From Bacteroidia bacterium (lineage in GTDB: Bacteria; Bacteroidota; Bacteroidia; Flavobacteriales; Flavobacteriaceae): a DNA stretch of 64,000 nt. Shown one piece after another: positions 18,518-27,269 of the stretch. Positions within the stretch are counted from its first letter, which is position 1; each line of letters begins with the position of its first letter. The translations under genes were made by a program, and so were the position numbers. Under the pieces are notes generated by a model. It saw only the letters and a program-made list of their open reading frames with translations, made no database searches and was not told where the DNA came from. Location: NCBI GenBank assembly GCA_030427865.1, contig JAUICK010000005.1, positions 1 to 64,000 of the forward strand, given 5' to 3'.

Positions 18518-19043
18518 ATGAATAAATTTTTAGAGCCTTTTAAAGATGCTTTTATTTTAAAAATAGTACTGTTTTTAGCAATGCTTTTTTATACTTTTTT
18601 TTCTAAATGCGCAAGTCGATAAAAACTCTGAACTGTTTAAAACACTAAAATCTAAAGACAGTATTATTTTTGAGAGAGCTTTTAATCTTTGTGAACTTGA
18701 AAAATTAGAACCAATAATTGCCAAAGATTTCGAATTCTATCATGATATTGCTGGCATACAAGACAAAAAAGAGTTTCTAAAAGCAGTAGAAAATAACATT
18801 TGCATTAAACCAAATTTTAATAAAAGAAACTTAGTTAAAAACTCTTTAAAAGTTTATGAGTTAAAGAATAATGGACAACTGTATGGAGCTATTCAAAAAG
18901 GGAAACATACTTTTCTACAAAAAATTAATGGTGTTTTTAAAACCGTTGGAATTGCAGATTTTACACACCTTTGGATTATAGAAAACAACCACTATAAATT
19001 AAAAAGAGTATTAAGCTATAACCATAAGCTCTACTCAGAATAA
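18518..19043 (+). pseudogene. Secreted SnoaL/DUF4440-like protein, frameshifted in a T8 run
   Basis: From the ATG at 18518 the frame gives a typical signal peptide (ending LAMLFYTFF) but stops at 18620 after 34 codons. Removing one T from the run of eight T at 18595-18602 joins it to a frame that is open to the TAA at 19041-19043 and reads 'LNAQVDKNSELFKTLKSKDS'. The 'NAQ' is a classic Bacteroidota signal cleavage site. The rest has the hallmarks of DUF4440/NTF2-like proteins ('FNLCELEKLEPIIAKDFEFY', 'HDIAGIQDKKEFLKAVE', 'WIIENNHYKLKRVLSYNHK'). The second part has no start codon of its own. It may be a pseudogene, a slippage-switched gene or a sequencing error. Confidence 0.8.
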
Positions 19044-19111
19044 AAATTTATTAGAAAGCTAACTTCTAATAATAGTACTAATACTTGGTTTTATTAGTTT
19101 ACTTGGTAACT

Positions 19112-19145
19112 CGTCGTTTTGCAAAAAACGACGCTTACTTTTTTT
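19112..19145 (+). terminator. Rho-independent terminator
   Basis: CGTCGTTTT (19112-19120) pairs with AAAACGACG (19125-19133) around a 4-nt loop, followed by CTTACTTTTTTT. It is well formed and GC-rich for this DNA, and lies downstream of the frameshifted gene. Confidence 0.85.
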
Positions 19146-19281
19146 ATTTTAATTGAAAAAAAGAAATCATTTATCATAAAAACTAAACATTAAAATCCCT
19201 TATAAACAAAGAGAAAACAGAGAAAAAAAATTATAATTTCGTTAAATATTTGTAGTATTGTAATTATAAACATCTCTAAAG

Positions 19282-20103
19282 TTGAAACAAAAAGTACAAA
19301 AATCATCTTGGAAAAATAAACTTCATGAAATTATTTATGAAGCAGACACCAAAGAAGGTAAGTTTTTCGATATTATTTTACTAATTACAATTATTGCAAG
19401 TATTGTTTTAGTAATGTTAGAGAGTGTAGAAAGCATAGATAAAAAATATCACGATTTACTAAATATTGGAGAATGGATTATTACTATTTTGTTCTCTATC
19501 GAATATATTTTAAGAATAGTTTCTATAAAAAAACCATTAAAATATATTTTTAGCTTCTACGGAATAATAGATTTACTCTCAACCATACCAAAATATTTAT
19601 CTTTTATTTTAGTAGGATCGCACAATTTAGCTGCTTTAAGAGCCCTTAGGCTTCTAAGAATTTTTAGAGTTTTAAAATTAGCAAGATATATTGGTGCTTC
19701 CAACAGATTGTTGGTAGCTTTAAAAGCAAGTAGAGCAAAAATTGCAGTTTTTCTATTTTTTGTACTCATCGTTTGCATTATTTTAGGAACTATTATGTAC
19801 ATGGTAGAAGGTGAAGAAAATGGATTTACTAATATACCCAAAAGTATATATTGGGCAATTGTAACGTTAACAACTGTTGGTTTTGGTGATATTGCACCTC
19901 AAACTCCTTTAGGGCAACTAATAGCAAGTGTAATTATGATTTTAGGATATTCTATTATTGCCATTCCTACAGGAATTGTAAGCTCAGAAATGACAAAAAA
20001 CGACAGTACAACTAATACCCAATCTTGCCCAAATTGTTTAGAAGGAAATCACAAAGAAAAAGCAATTTATTGTTGTAAATGTGGTACTGTATTAAACCCT
20101 TAA
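19282..20103 (+). CDS. Voltage-gated-type ion channel with C-terminal zinc ribbon
   Basis: 273 aa. The TTG start is the only workable one, since the next Met lies in a membrane helix. The order is: cytoplasmic N-terminus, S1-S3 (about 28-110), an arginine-rich S4 (RALRLLRIFRVLKLAR, 120-135), S5 (155-175), pore with selectivity filter TTVGFGD (197-203), S6 (212-232), then a tail with C249-x2-C252 and C264-x2-C267, a zinc-ribbon pattern. The filter indicates K+ selectivity. The ribbon could be a ligand or redox sensor, but this is inference. It is followed 6 bp later by miaA. Confidence 0.9.
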   Translation: MKQKVQKSSWKNKLHEIIYEADTKEGKFFDIILLITIIASIVLVMLESVESIDKKYHDLLNIGEWIITILFSIEYILRIVSIKKPLKYIFSFYGIIDLLSTIPKYLSFILVGSHNLAALRALRLLRIFRVLKLARYIGASNRLLVALKASRAKIAVFLFFVLIVCIILGTIMYMVEGEENGFTNIPKSIYWAIVTLTTVGFGDIAPQTPLGQLIASVIMILGYSIIAIPTGIVSSEMTKNDSTTNTQSCPNCLEGNHKEKAIYCCKCGTVLNP

Positions 20104-20109
20104 TTGTAA

Positions 20110-21027
20110 ATGAATAATATTCTCATAACTATTGTTGGTCCAACTGCTATTGGTAAAACAGCATTAAGTATTCAGTTGGCTAATCATTTTAAATGTGATA
20201 TTATTTCTTGCGATTCTCGCCAATTTTATAAAGAAATGACTATTGGAACTGCTGTTCCAGACGCTAAAGAATTGGCTGCTGCCAAACATCATTTTATACA
20301 AAACAGAAGTGTTTTTGATGATTATAATGTAGGTCAATTTGAAAAAGATGCGTTATCTAAATTAGAAAAATTATTTCTTACCAATCCTGTTCAAATTATG
20401 GTAGGCGGTAGTGGTTTGTATATAGATGCGGTTTTAAATGGATTAGATTATTTTCCTAAAGTAGATACAAGAATTCGAGAAAAATTAAATCAACAATTAA
20501 AAGAAAAGGGTTTAAAAATTCTTCAACAACAATTAAAAGAGTTAGACTTTGAAACATACAACTCAATAACCATAGACAATCCGCAAAGAGTTATAAGAGC
20601 TTTAGAAATTTGTATTGGCACCAAAACACCCTATTCTACTTTTAAAAATAAAGTAAAAACACCAAGAAACTTTTATTCGATTAAAATAGGAGTGACTGCC
20701 GATAGAGAAATTATTTATAATAGAATTAACGATAGAGTAGATTTTATGATAACTAATGGCTTAATTGAAGAAGCTAAAAAATTACATCAATACAAAAACT
20801 TAAACGCGCTTCAAACAGTTGGTTATCGAGAATTGTTCTCCTTTTTTGAAGGAGATATTACAAAAGATTTTGCTATTTCCGAGATTAAAAAAAATACACG
20901 AAGATTTGCAAAAAGACAAATTACATGGTTTAAAAAAGATCAAAAAACACTTTGGTTTAATTATAAAACAGATACAAATTCTATCATTACAAAAATTTCT
21001 GATAAAATTAACTTAATAAACAGTTAA
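20110..21027 (+). CDS. miaA: tRNA dimethylallyltransferase
   Basis: 305 aa. Transfers a dimethylallyl group to N6 of A37 in tRNAs that read codons starting with U. Visible are the P-loop GPTAIGKT (residues 9-16), the tRNA-recognition stretch 'SCDSRQFYKEMTIGTAVP', 'GGSGLYIDAVLNGLD' and 'ALQTVGYRELFSFFEG' with the C-terminal 'TRRFAKRQITWFK'. Length fits the family. It is cytoplasmic and lies 6 bp after the channel gene. Its dimethylallyl-diphosphate substrate links functionally to idi, which is elsewhere in this window. Confidence 0.97.
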   Translation: MNNILITIVGPTAIGKTALSIQLANHFKCDIISCDSRQFYKEMTIGTAVPDAKELAAAKHHFIQNRSVFDDYNVGQFEKDALSKLEKLFLTNPVQIMVGGSGLYIDAVLNGLDYFPKVDTRIREKLNQQLKEKGLKILQQQLKELDFETYNSITIDNPQRVIRALEICIGTKTPYSTFKNKVKTPRNFYSIKIGVTADREIIYNRINDRVDFMITNGLIEEAKKLHQYKNLNALQTVGYRELFSFFEGDITKDFAISEIKKNTRRFAKRQITWFKKDQKTLWFNYKTDTNSIITKISDKINLINS

Positions 21028-21034
21028 CAAACTT

Positions 21035-21062
21035 TTGTAATTCATTCACTTTTATATCTTTG
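21035..21062 (+). promoter_or_regulatory. Consensus Bacteroidota promoter for ompH
   Basis: TTG (21035-21037), 17 bp, TATCTTTG (21055-21062). This is an exact match to TTG-N17-23-TAnnTTTG, 19 nt before the ompH start. Confidence 0.8.
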
Positions 21063-21081
21063 TGCCACCAAAAACTTAAAC

Positions 21082-21600
21082 ATGAAATCAAAAATTATAT
21101 GTATTTGTATTGCTTTTTTAAGCACAGTAACAATTGCTCAATCTAAAGTAGGTACAATAGACAGCGACTATATTGTTAACCTAATGCCAGAAGCTAAAGT
21201 AGTTATTAAAAGAGCTCAAGAATATGGTAAAAGGTTAGATACCTCTTTTCAAAAAAAGCTAAAAATTTATAAAGAAAAAGTTGATACTTTTAAAAAGAAT
21301 GAAAAAACTTTAGGCCAATTAGCAAAAAAAACAGCAATAACAGAAATTGCTAATTTAGAAGATGATATTAAAAAATATCAAACAAACGGACAAAAATTAA
21401 TGCAATTAAAACAAGAAGAATTAATGCGTCCTTTATATAAAAAACTAAGTGATGCTATCTCAGAAGTTGCTAAAGCCAATGGGTTTACTCAAGTTTTAAC
21501 CATAACTGGAAATCAATTTGCCTATATAGATGATAAATACGACATTACAGAATTAGTTATGAATAAGTTAGGTATTAAAAAACCCGAACCAAAGAAATAA
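21082..21600 (+). CDS. OmpH/Skp-family periplasmic chaperone
   Basis: 172 aa. Signal peptide (1-19, ending TVTIAQS), then the OmpH/Skp fold: 'KVGTIDSDYIVNLMPEAK', a long lysine-rich coiled-coil region (about 40-130) forming the tentacle-like arms, and a return strand 'GFTQVLTITGNQFAYID'. Skp holds unfolded outer-membrane proteins in the periplasm, fitting the many barrel proteins of this genome. It is transcribed from its own consensus promoter and ends in a terminator. Confidence 0.9.
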   Translation: MKSKIICICIAFLSTVTIAQSKVGTIDSDYIVNLMPEAKVVIKRAQEYGKRLDTSFQKKLKIYKEKVDTFKKNEKTLGQLAKKTAITEIANLEDDIKKYQTNGQKLMQLKQEELMRPLYKKLSDAISEVAKANGFTQVLTITGNQFAYIDDKYDITELVMNKLGIKKPEPKK

Positions 21601-21625
21601 TATATTTTTTTTATATAAATACCAT

Positions 21626-21650
21626 AACCTCACTTTTTGTGAGGTTTTTT
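21626..21650 (+). terminator. Rho-independent terminator of ompH
   Basis: AACCTCAC (21626-21633) pairs with GTGAGGTT (21639-21646) around a T5 loop, followed by a T run. Confidence 0.85.
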
Positions 21651-21791
21651 GTTGGATGCCAGCAGTATTTATACATTTTAGTAATTTAGACGAACACTAT
21701 TTTGAATTTATCGGAACTTTATCTAAAAAGCCCAAAGAAAATTAAGAAAAAAGAGTTATTACTTATGAGCAATGGTAAAATAAATGATAAA

Positions 21792-21824
21792 AAAAACTCA
21801 AGAAAAATTAATTCTTGAGTTTTT
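21792..21824 (-). terminator. Terminator of guaB, symmetrical
   Basis: AAAAACTCAAGAA (21792-21804) pairs with TTCTTGAGTTTTT (21812-21824), giving a 13-bp stem with an A run before and a T run after. It can act on both strands. Confidence 0.85.
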
Positions 21825-21843
21825 ATAGCTTATTTTTAATAAC

Positions 21844-23319
21844 TTATCTTCTACTATAATTTGGTGCTTCTTTAGTAATAGCCACATCATGAGGATGACT
21901 TTCATTAATTCCGCTTGCAGTAATTCTAACAAACTGTCCTGTTTCTTTTAAAGTTTCTACATCTTTTGCCCCACAATACCCCATACCAGCACGTAAACCT
22001 CCAATAAATTGATGTATGCTCTCTGCCAATTCACCTTTATAAGGTACGCGTCCTACAATTCCTTCTGGAACTAACTTTTTAATATCATCTTCTACATCTT
22101 GAAAATAACGATCTTTAGAACCTTTTTTCATAGCTTCAACAGATCCCATTCCTCTATAAGATTTAAATTTTCTTCCTTCGTAAATAATAGTTTCTCCTGG
22201 AGATTCTTTAGTACCGGCTAATAAAGAACCCAACATTACAGAATCTGCACCAGCAGCAATTGCTTTTGGAATGTCTCCAGTATAACGAATACCTCCGTCT
22301 GCAATTACAGGAACACCACTTCCTTTAATAGCTGCAGCTACTTCTAAAACCGCAGAAAATTGCGGAAAACCAACTCCAGCCACAACTCTTGTAGTACAAA
22401 TAGACCCAGGACCAATACCCACTTTTACAGCATCTGCCCCAGCATCAACTAAATATTTTGCAGCTGCAGCAGTAGCAATATTCCCCACAACAACATCTAA
22501 TTCTGGAAACTTTGCTTTTACTTCTTTTAAAATATTTACTACACCTTTTGTATGTCCGTGAGCAGTATCTATAATTACAGCATCTACACCAGCATTTACT
22601 AAAGCTTCTGCTCTATTTATAGCATCACCAGTAACTCCTAAAGCAGCAGCAACTCTTAATCTACCATAAGAATCTTTGTTTGCAATTGGTTTTTGAGTGA
22701 CTTTTGTAATATCTCTAAAGGTAATTAATCCTTTTAATTTATAATCTTCATCAACAATTAAAAGCTTTTCAATTTTATAATTTTGAAGAATTTTTTCAGC
22801 ATCATCTAAAGAAGTTCCAACATCTGCAGTTACTAAATTTTCACTGGTCATTACATCTATAATTGGTCTTTTACCATTGTGTTCGAAACGTAAATCTCTG
22901 TTGGTAACAATTCCTTTTAAAGTTCCATTATCATCAATAATTGGAATTCCACCAATACTATGCTCTTTCATAAACAATTTAGCATCTAAAACTGTTGCAG
23001 TTAAAGGCAAAGTAACAGGGTCTAAAATCATACCACTTTCTGCTCGTTTTACTTTTCTAACTTCTTTAGCTTGTTGCTCAATGGTCATATTTTTATGTAA
23101 AACTCCAATACCTCCTTCTCTGGCAATAGCAATTGCTAATGCAGATTCTGTAACAGTATCCATTGCTGCAGATGCAATAGGAACGTTAATAGTAATGTTT
23201 TTGGTAAATTTTGTTTGAATACTTACTTCTCTGGGAAGTACTTCTGAAAAGGCAGGAACTAATAGAACATCATCATACGTTAAACCTTCTCCTAAAATTT
23301 TGTTGTTGTGTGCTGTCAT
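21844..23319 (-). CDS. guaB: Inosine-5'-monophosphate dehydrogenase
   Basis: 491 aa. Oxidises IMP to XMP with NAD+, the committed step of GMP synthesis. The TIM barrel starts with '[12 protein letters not shown]'. It is interrupted by tandem CBS domains at about 95-205 ('[13 protein letters not shown]', '[12 protein letters not shown]') that sense nucleotides. The catalytic loop 'GPGSICTTR' carries Cys308, and '[24 protein letters not shown]' and 'YRGMGS' complete the active site and flap. Length is standard. It stands alone with its own promoter and terminator. Confidence 0.98.
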   Translation of the reverse strand: MTAHNNKILGEGLTYDDVLLVPAFSEVLPREVSIQTKFTKNITINVPIASAAMDTVTESALAIAIAREGGIGVLHKNMTIEQQAKEVRKVKRAESGMILDPVTLPLTATVLDAKLFMKEHSIGGIPIIDDNGTLKGIVTNRDLRFEHNGKRPIIDVMTSENLVTADVGTSLDDAEKILQNYKIEKLLIVDEDYKLKGLITFRDITKVTQKPIANKDSYGRLRVAAALGVTGDAINRAEALVNAGVDAVIIDTAHGHTKGVVNILKEVKAKFPELDVVVGNIATAAAAKYLVDAGADAVKVGIGPGSICTTRVVAGVGFPQFSAVLEVAAAIKGSGVPVIADGGIRYTGDIPKAIAAGADSVMLGSLLAGTKESPGETIIYEGRKFKSYRGMGSVEAMKKGSKDRYFQDVEDDIKKLVPEGIVGRVPYKGELAESIHQFIGGLRAGMGYCGAKDVETLKETGQFVRITASGINESHPHDVAITKEAPNYSRR

Positions 23320-23322
23320 GTT

Positions 23323-23341
23323 GCAATTAAGATATAATTGC
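23323..23341. promoter_or_regulatory. Inverted repeat in the guaB leader
   Basis: GCAATTA-AGATA-TAATTGC has perfect 7-bp arms around a 5-nt spacer. It lies between the guaB -7 element and the start codon. It could be an operator or a small leader stem. The regulator is unknown. Confidence 0.4.
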
Positions 23342-23344
23342 GTG

Positions 23345-23352
23345 CAAATTTA
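23345..23352 (-). promoter_or_regulatory. Candidate -7 promoter element for guaB
   Basis: TAAATTTG on the minus strand matches TAnnTTTG and lies 25 nt upstream of the guaB ATG. No clear TTG is seen 17-23 bp further upstream. Confidence 0.5.
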
Positions 23353-23405
23353 CGATTAATTATTGACTTGAGAGGGTATAACAACTTTAAATTAATATTA
23401 TCAAA

Positions 23406-25805
23406 TTAGAACTTCAATTCTAAAGTTAGATAGTAATTTCTTGGTGATGAAGGTATAATTCCTGGTCCTGGATAACCAGTTGCTCTTCTTGTAAAATAAT
23501 TATTGTCTAATACATTATTAATTCCGGTTTCTATTTTAGCAAATTTGTATTTGTAAGAAGCTGAAAAATCTAAAATATCATATGCTGGTATTTCTCCAGT
23601 TACTCCACTTATACTGCCTCCTGTAGCATTTGTAGCATCAGAGAATTGACGAGATAAATAAGAATATTGAATACTCGCTAAAAAGTTTTTATATCCAAAA
23701 CGTGCACCAGTTTTAATATTGATATTAGGTATAAACTCTACTTGATTACCTACAATTCCGTTAATTTCAGATTTTGTGTACTCTGAAGTAATAAATGATG
23801 AATTGATAAAATAATTAAATACATATTCTGAGTTATTGGTAAATAGTTTTTTAATATTAAAATCGATTAGGCTTTCTATTCCTAAAATTCTAGCATCTCC
23901 AATATTGTCTCTTTCTGCCTTACCATCTGCTCTTGTGTAAATATTTATTCTATCATTATAAAATAAACCAAAAATATTTGCATCATAAGAAAAGAAGTTT
24001 TTATAATTACCTCTAATACCAGCATCAACAGAAAAACCTTTTTCGTCTGTAATATCAGGAGAAATCTCAAAAGCAGGATTTGCAGTACTAATATCTGAAA
24101 AAGTTACTGACCGATAGTTCTGCGAAATGTTACCATAAAATTCTGTGGTTTTATTTAATGTATAACTTGTACCTAAACCTAATAAAACAAAAGACCTTTC
24201 ATTGGTATCTTTTTCAGTTCTTTTATTTTCGTTAATAACATTACCAGCTGCATCTGTAATTATATCTTTTATAATCTCATCTCTTTTTGTGTTGATATAC
24301 TCTATTCGAAAACCTGGAGTTAGAGATAGTTTTTTATTGATGTAAAAAATATTTTCTCCAAACAAAGCCACATTTAAGTTTGGAAACTTACTATCTGATT
24401 GTCTTGGATAGTTTGGGTATTGATTCAATTTCATTTCAAAATCGGCATCATTTCCATCTGAACCTGGCCCTTGCATATTGGTGTTATTTGCTTTGTAAAA
24501 TTTGGTTCCGATTAAAAAGGTAGCGTTTTTATCAAATATTTTATAATTGCTAAGCAAACGAGATTCAAAACCAAAATTCTTAAAGATTCCTTTTATTAAA
24601 TCTCTTTCGCTATTAGGGTCTACTTGATTTACTCTATTGGTTCTAAAACCAAGTGCATCTCTTGATGCATCTAAGCCAAAAAAATTAAAAGAGAAATTGG
24701 TATTTTTAGAAAAAGTATGTTCCCATTTAATATTGTATAAAAACCACTCTATTTGAAACCAATTTCTTGCTCTATTACTCTGATAAGGATTGTTTGCAAA
24801 CATTTGGTCTGTTAGCCCTCCTGCTTGTTGTGCTAAATATTTTAGCCCTGTAAATTCTGCAGAAAATTTACTTTTATCGTTAATTTGATAGCCTAAATGG
24901 GCAAAAACGTTTTTCGATTCGAATTCTGAATTTGGTCTAAATCCATTTCCTTTTTTGTAATTGATATAGGCATAGTAACTAAATTTCCCATCAGTATCGC
25001 TTACGCTTGTAAAATTGGTAAATAGTCCGAAACTTCCTATTGTATTTCTAAAAGTAACTTCTAAATCTTGTGTTGGTTTTTTTGTAACAAAATTAACCAA
25101 ACCTCCAAACTGGGTCCCATATTGCAAAGAAGCTGCACCACGAATTACCTGAATTTCATCTAATCCTTCTGAAGCTGGTGTGTAATAACTTTCTGGATAT
25201 CCTAAAACATCTGCACTTATATCATACCCATTTTGACGTGTATTAAAATTTGCTGTTCTATTAGGGTCTAATCCTCTTCCACCAATATTTAATTGCAAAC
25301 CTGCATCATCATTTTGGTAAATATTTAAACCTGCGACTTGATTAAAAATTTGACGTGCGTTGTTGGTAGATAATGCAGCTGCAGATTGATTTACCAAAAC
25401 TACTTCTGTTTTTTTTCCTGCATAAATTGCTGTTCCTTCGACATCTTTTAAACGCTTTAATTCAAATACTTTTTCTTTTCTGGTTCTTATTTGAATTTCA
25501 GTTAATTCTTCAGAGAAAGAGTTTAAAATAATAGTTATATTGTTAGAATTACTAGAAGTTAAAACCATAGTTTTAACTCTAAAATTTTCGGCATAAAACA
25601 CCAAAGACAGGCTTTCTTTTTTTGTTTTAAACTCGAACTTACCCAAAAGATTTGTCTTGGTTAACAATCCTCCTGTTTCATTATAAATTTCAACATTTTT
25701 AATTGGTTTATTTTCTTCAGAAACAACTGTTCCAGTAACTTTATATTGACTATACACAATTGTTTGTAGCAAACTAAAAATGATAAATATTATTCTAATT
25801 TTCAT
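23406..25805 (-). CDS. TonB-dependent outer-membrane receptor, FecA-like
   Basis: 799 aa. Signal peptide (1-19), then a carboxypeptidase-D-regulatory-like domain ('YKVTGTVVSEENKPIKNVEIYNETGG', about 20-105) used as an N-terminal extension in Bacteroidota. The plug domain is at about 120-240 ('NARQIFNQVAGLNIYQNDDAG', 'IQVIRGAASLQYGTQFGGLVNFVTK'), and a 22-strand-type barrel ends in 'YYLTLELKF'. It imports a substrate too large for porins using TonB energy. Plug similarity to FecA and the imelysin/HTTM/DUF4856 neighbours suggest iron or another metal complex. It follows the HTTM gene by 3 bp, so the two are cotranscribed. Confidence 0.93.
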   Translation of the reverse strand: MKIRIIFIIFSLLQTIVYSQYKVTGTVVSEENKPIKNVEIYNETGGLLTKTNLLGKFEFKTKKESLSLVFYAENFRVKTMVLTSSNSNNITIILNSFSEELTEIQIRTRKEKVFELKRLKDVEGTAIYAGKKTEVVLVNQSAAALSTNNARQIFNQVAGLNIYQNDDAGLQLNIGGRGLDPNRTANFNTRQNGYDISADVLGYPESYYTPASEGLDEIQVIRGAASLQYGTQFGGLVNFVTKKPTQDLEVTFRNTIGSFGLFTNFTSVSDTDGKFSYYAYINYKKGNGFRPNSEFESKNVFAHLGYQINDKSKFSAEFTGLKYLAQQAGGLTDQMFANNPYQSNRARNWFQIEWFLYNIKWEHTFSKNTNFSFNFFGLDASRDALGFRTNRVNQVDPNSERDLIKGIFKNFGFESRLLSNYKIFDKNATFLIGTKFYKANNTNMQGPGSDGNDADFEMKLNQYPNYPRQSDSKFPNLNVALFGENIFYINKKLSLTPGFRIEYINTKRDEIIKDIITDAAGNVINENKRTEKDTNERSFVLLGLGTSYTLNKTTEFYGNISQNYRSVTFSDISTANPAFEISPDITDEKGFSVDAGIRGNYKNFFSYDANIFGLFYNDRINIYTRADGKAERDNIGDARILGIESLIDFNIKKLFTNNSEYVFNYFINSSFITSEYTKSEINGIVGNQVEFIPNINIKTGARFGYKNFLASIQYSYLSRQFSDATNATGGSISGVTGEIPAYDILDFSASYKYKFAKIETGINNVLDNNYFTRRATGYPGPGIIPSSPRNYYLTLELKF

Positions 25806-25808
25806 TTT

Positions 25809-27194
25809 TTAAATTCCTTTAATTTTTATTTCTGATGTAAATGGAAGAATCCATTTTTTGTGTTTGAAAGATTCTTTTTCTTGATATAAATCTACAGTAG
25901 CATCTATAAATTTAGTGCTTAATCTACCATTTAACGCCACATAACTTTCAGCATAAACACCAATATTTTTATGCCCTTGATTTTTAAAATGGTCGCCTAA
26001 AAAATGAGCATATTCTAAAATAAAATCGGGTTGAAAGCTCATTTGTTTCTCTTGAAAAGAAGTTAAAAAATCGGTATTGTCTACCATAAAAAAGTTGCCT
26101 GTTTTATGATTTACAATTTTAAAATTGGTACTTCCTGCTTTTTCCATTAACATTACCCTCCAAGAAAAACGATACCCTTCTTCTGTCCAAAATAATTCTC
26201 CTGGATATAATAAATATCGCCAAGGAAATAGTAATTGGAAAACAAAAAATGGAATTAATATTGATAATATTACTCTCTTATTTTTGAATTTATAAAACTC
26301 TGTATTTTTAATTGGTTTTAAATTTTTCGACTTAGCTCGAATTGATAGAAAATAAAATAGTTTCTTTAAAGAATTTATAATTTTTTGATGAAAATTGGCA
26401 TCGAAAAAAATTAATGCAGAAACAATCATAATGTAGGGGAACATCCCAATTGGGAATAATACTCTTGTAAAAACATGGAAGAAAATAACCAGTAAAAATG
26501 CTACAAAACGTGTTCTTTTGTAAAGCAATAAAAATGGAATTGCCAAATCATAAATCATTCCAGACCAACTCATTGCAAAATGGAACCACTCTTGTTGCAT
26601 TAAATTTTCTCCAATAAATGGAATATCATATTTAGATGGCAACCAAATTTTTAGAGGTTGTGCTCTAAACAACCAATCTGAATTCGCTTTAGCCAAACCT
26701 GCATAAAAGTAAACGATTCCTAAAAGTAATTTAAGACTATCAATAGTCCATTTAGGAATGTTTTGGTATTCTTCTTTTTGTTGATATGCATCTAAAGAAA
26801 ATCTTTTGTTGGCTGGTAAAAAAATCAATACAAAGCTTACAATAGAAATAAAGTAGTAATGATTTAAATAGGTGGTTTTATCCATCAATTCTATATAAGT
26901 AAATGATAGAAAAAAAGTGATAATAGCAATTTTATATTTGTACCCTAAAGCAATACATAATGCTGCCAAACCACAAATTATAAAAAATAAATACGTGTAA
27001 TTACCCAGTGGTTTTATCCAACTAAAACCATAATAAGAAAAATGAAATTTGGGTAATATGTATAACTTTTCTATCCAACCATTTGCCCAAAAACGGATAA
27101 TACTCAACAACATCATTACACCAAAAAATATGCGAAAAACTGCTAATGGAGCTGAATTGGTTTGTTGATTAAAATTATAATTGAATAGTTTCAT
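25809..27194 (-). CDS. HTTM-domain membrane protein
   Basis: 461 aa. Integral membrane protein related to the HTTM/vitamin-K-dependent gamma-carboxylase-like family. It has about six hydrophobic helices in the first 320 residues, with 'PLAVFRIFFGVMMLLSIIRF', 'YLNHYYFISIVSFVLIFLP', 'GIVYFYAGLAKANSDWL' and 'WSGMIYDLAIPFLLLYKRTR', and a soluble beta-rich tail ('EEGYRFSWRVMLMEKAGS', 'ILEYAHFLGDHF'). The family is enzymatically uncharacterised in bacteria. Its place in an imelysin/TonB-receptor cluster suggests a role in metal uptake or in modifying an exported protein. It is separated from the imelysin-like gene by a terminator hairpin. Confidence 0.87.
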   Translation of the reverse strand: MKLFNYNFNQQTNSAPLAVFRIFFGVMMLLSIIRFWANGWIEKLYILPKFHFSYYGFSWIKPLGNYTYLFFIICGLAALCIALGYKYKIAIITFFLSFTYIELMDKTTYLNHYYFISIVSFVLIFLPANKRFSLDAYQQKEEYQNIPKWTIDSLKLLLGIVYFYAGLAKANSDWLFRAQPLKIWLPSKYDIPFIGENLMQQEWFHFAMSWSGMIYDLAIPFLLLYKRTRFVAFLLVIFFHVFTRVLFPIGMFPYIMIVSALIFFDANFHQKIINSLKKLFYFLSIRAKSKNLKPIKNTEFYKFKNKRVILSILIPFFVFQLLFPWRYLLYPGELFWTEEGYRFSWRVMLMEKAGSTNFKIVNHKTGNFFMVDNTDFLTSFQEKQMSFQPDFILEYAHFLGDHFKNQGHKNIGVYAESYVALNGRLSTKFIDATVDLYQEKESFKHKKWILPFTSEIKIKGI

Positions 27195-27200
27195 TGAAAT

Positions 27201-27248
27201 AAAAAAACCTGAATACCTATTGATAACTCAATAAAAATTCAGGTTTTT
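27201..27248 (-). terminator. Terminator between the imelysin-like and HTTM genes
   Basis: AAAAACCTGAAT (27203-27214) pairs with ATTCAGGTTTTT (27237-27248), a 12-bp stem, and is followed on the minus strand by a run of T. It would separate the lipoprotein genes from the HTTM/receptor pair, or limit read-through. Confidence 0.7.
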
Positions 27249-27269
27249 CTTTAAATTTTATTTTGGTTT

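Noticed and set aside
21656..21745. 29-codon open frame with ATG between the ompH and guaB terminators
   Set aside because: Very short, with no promoter and no recognisable motif; it lies between two terminators.
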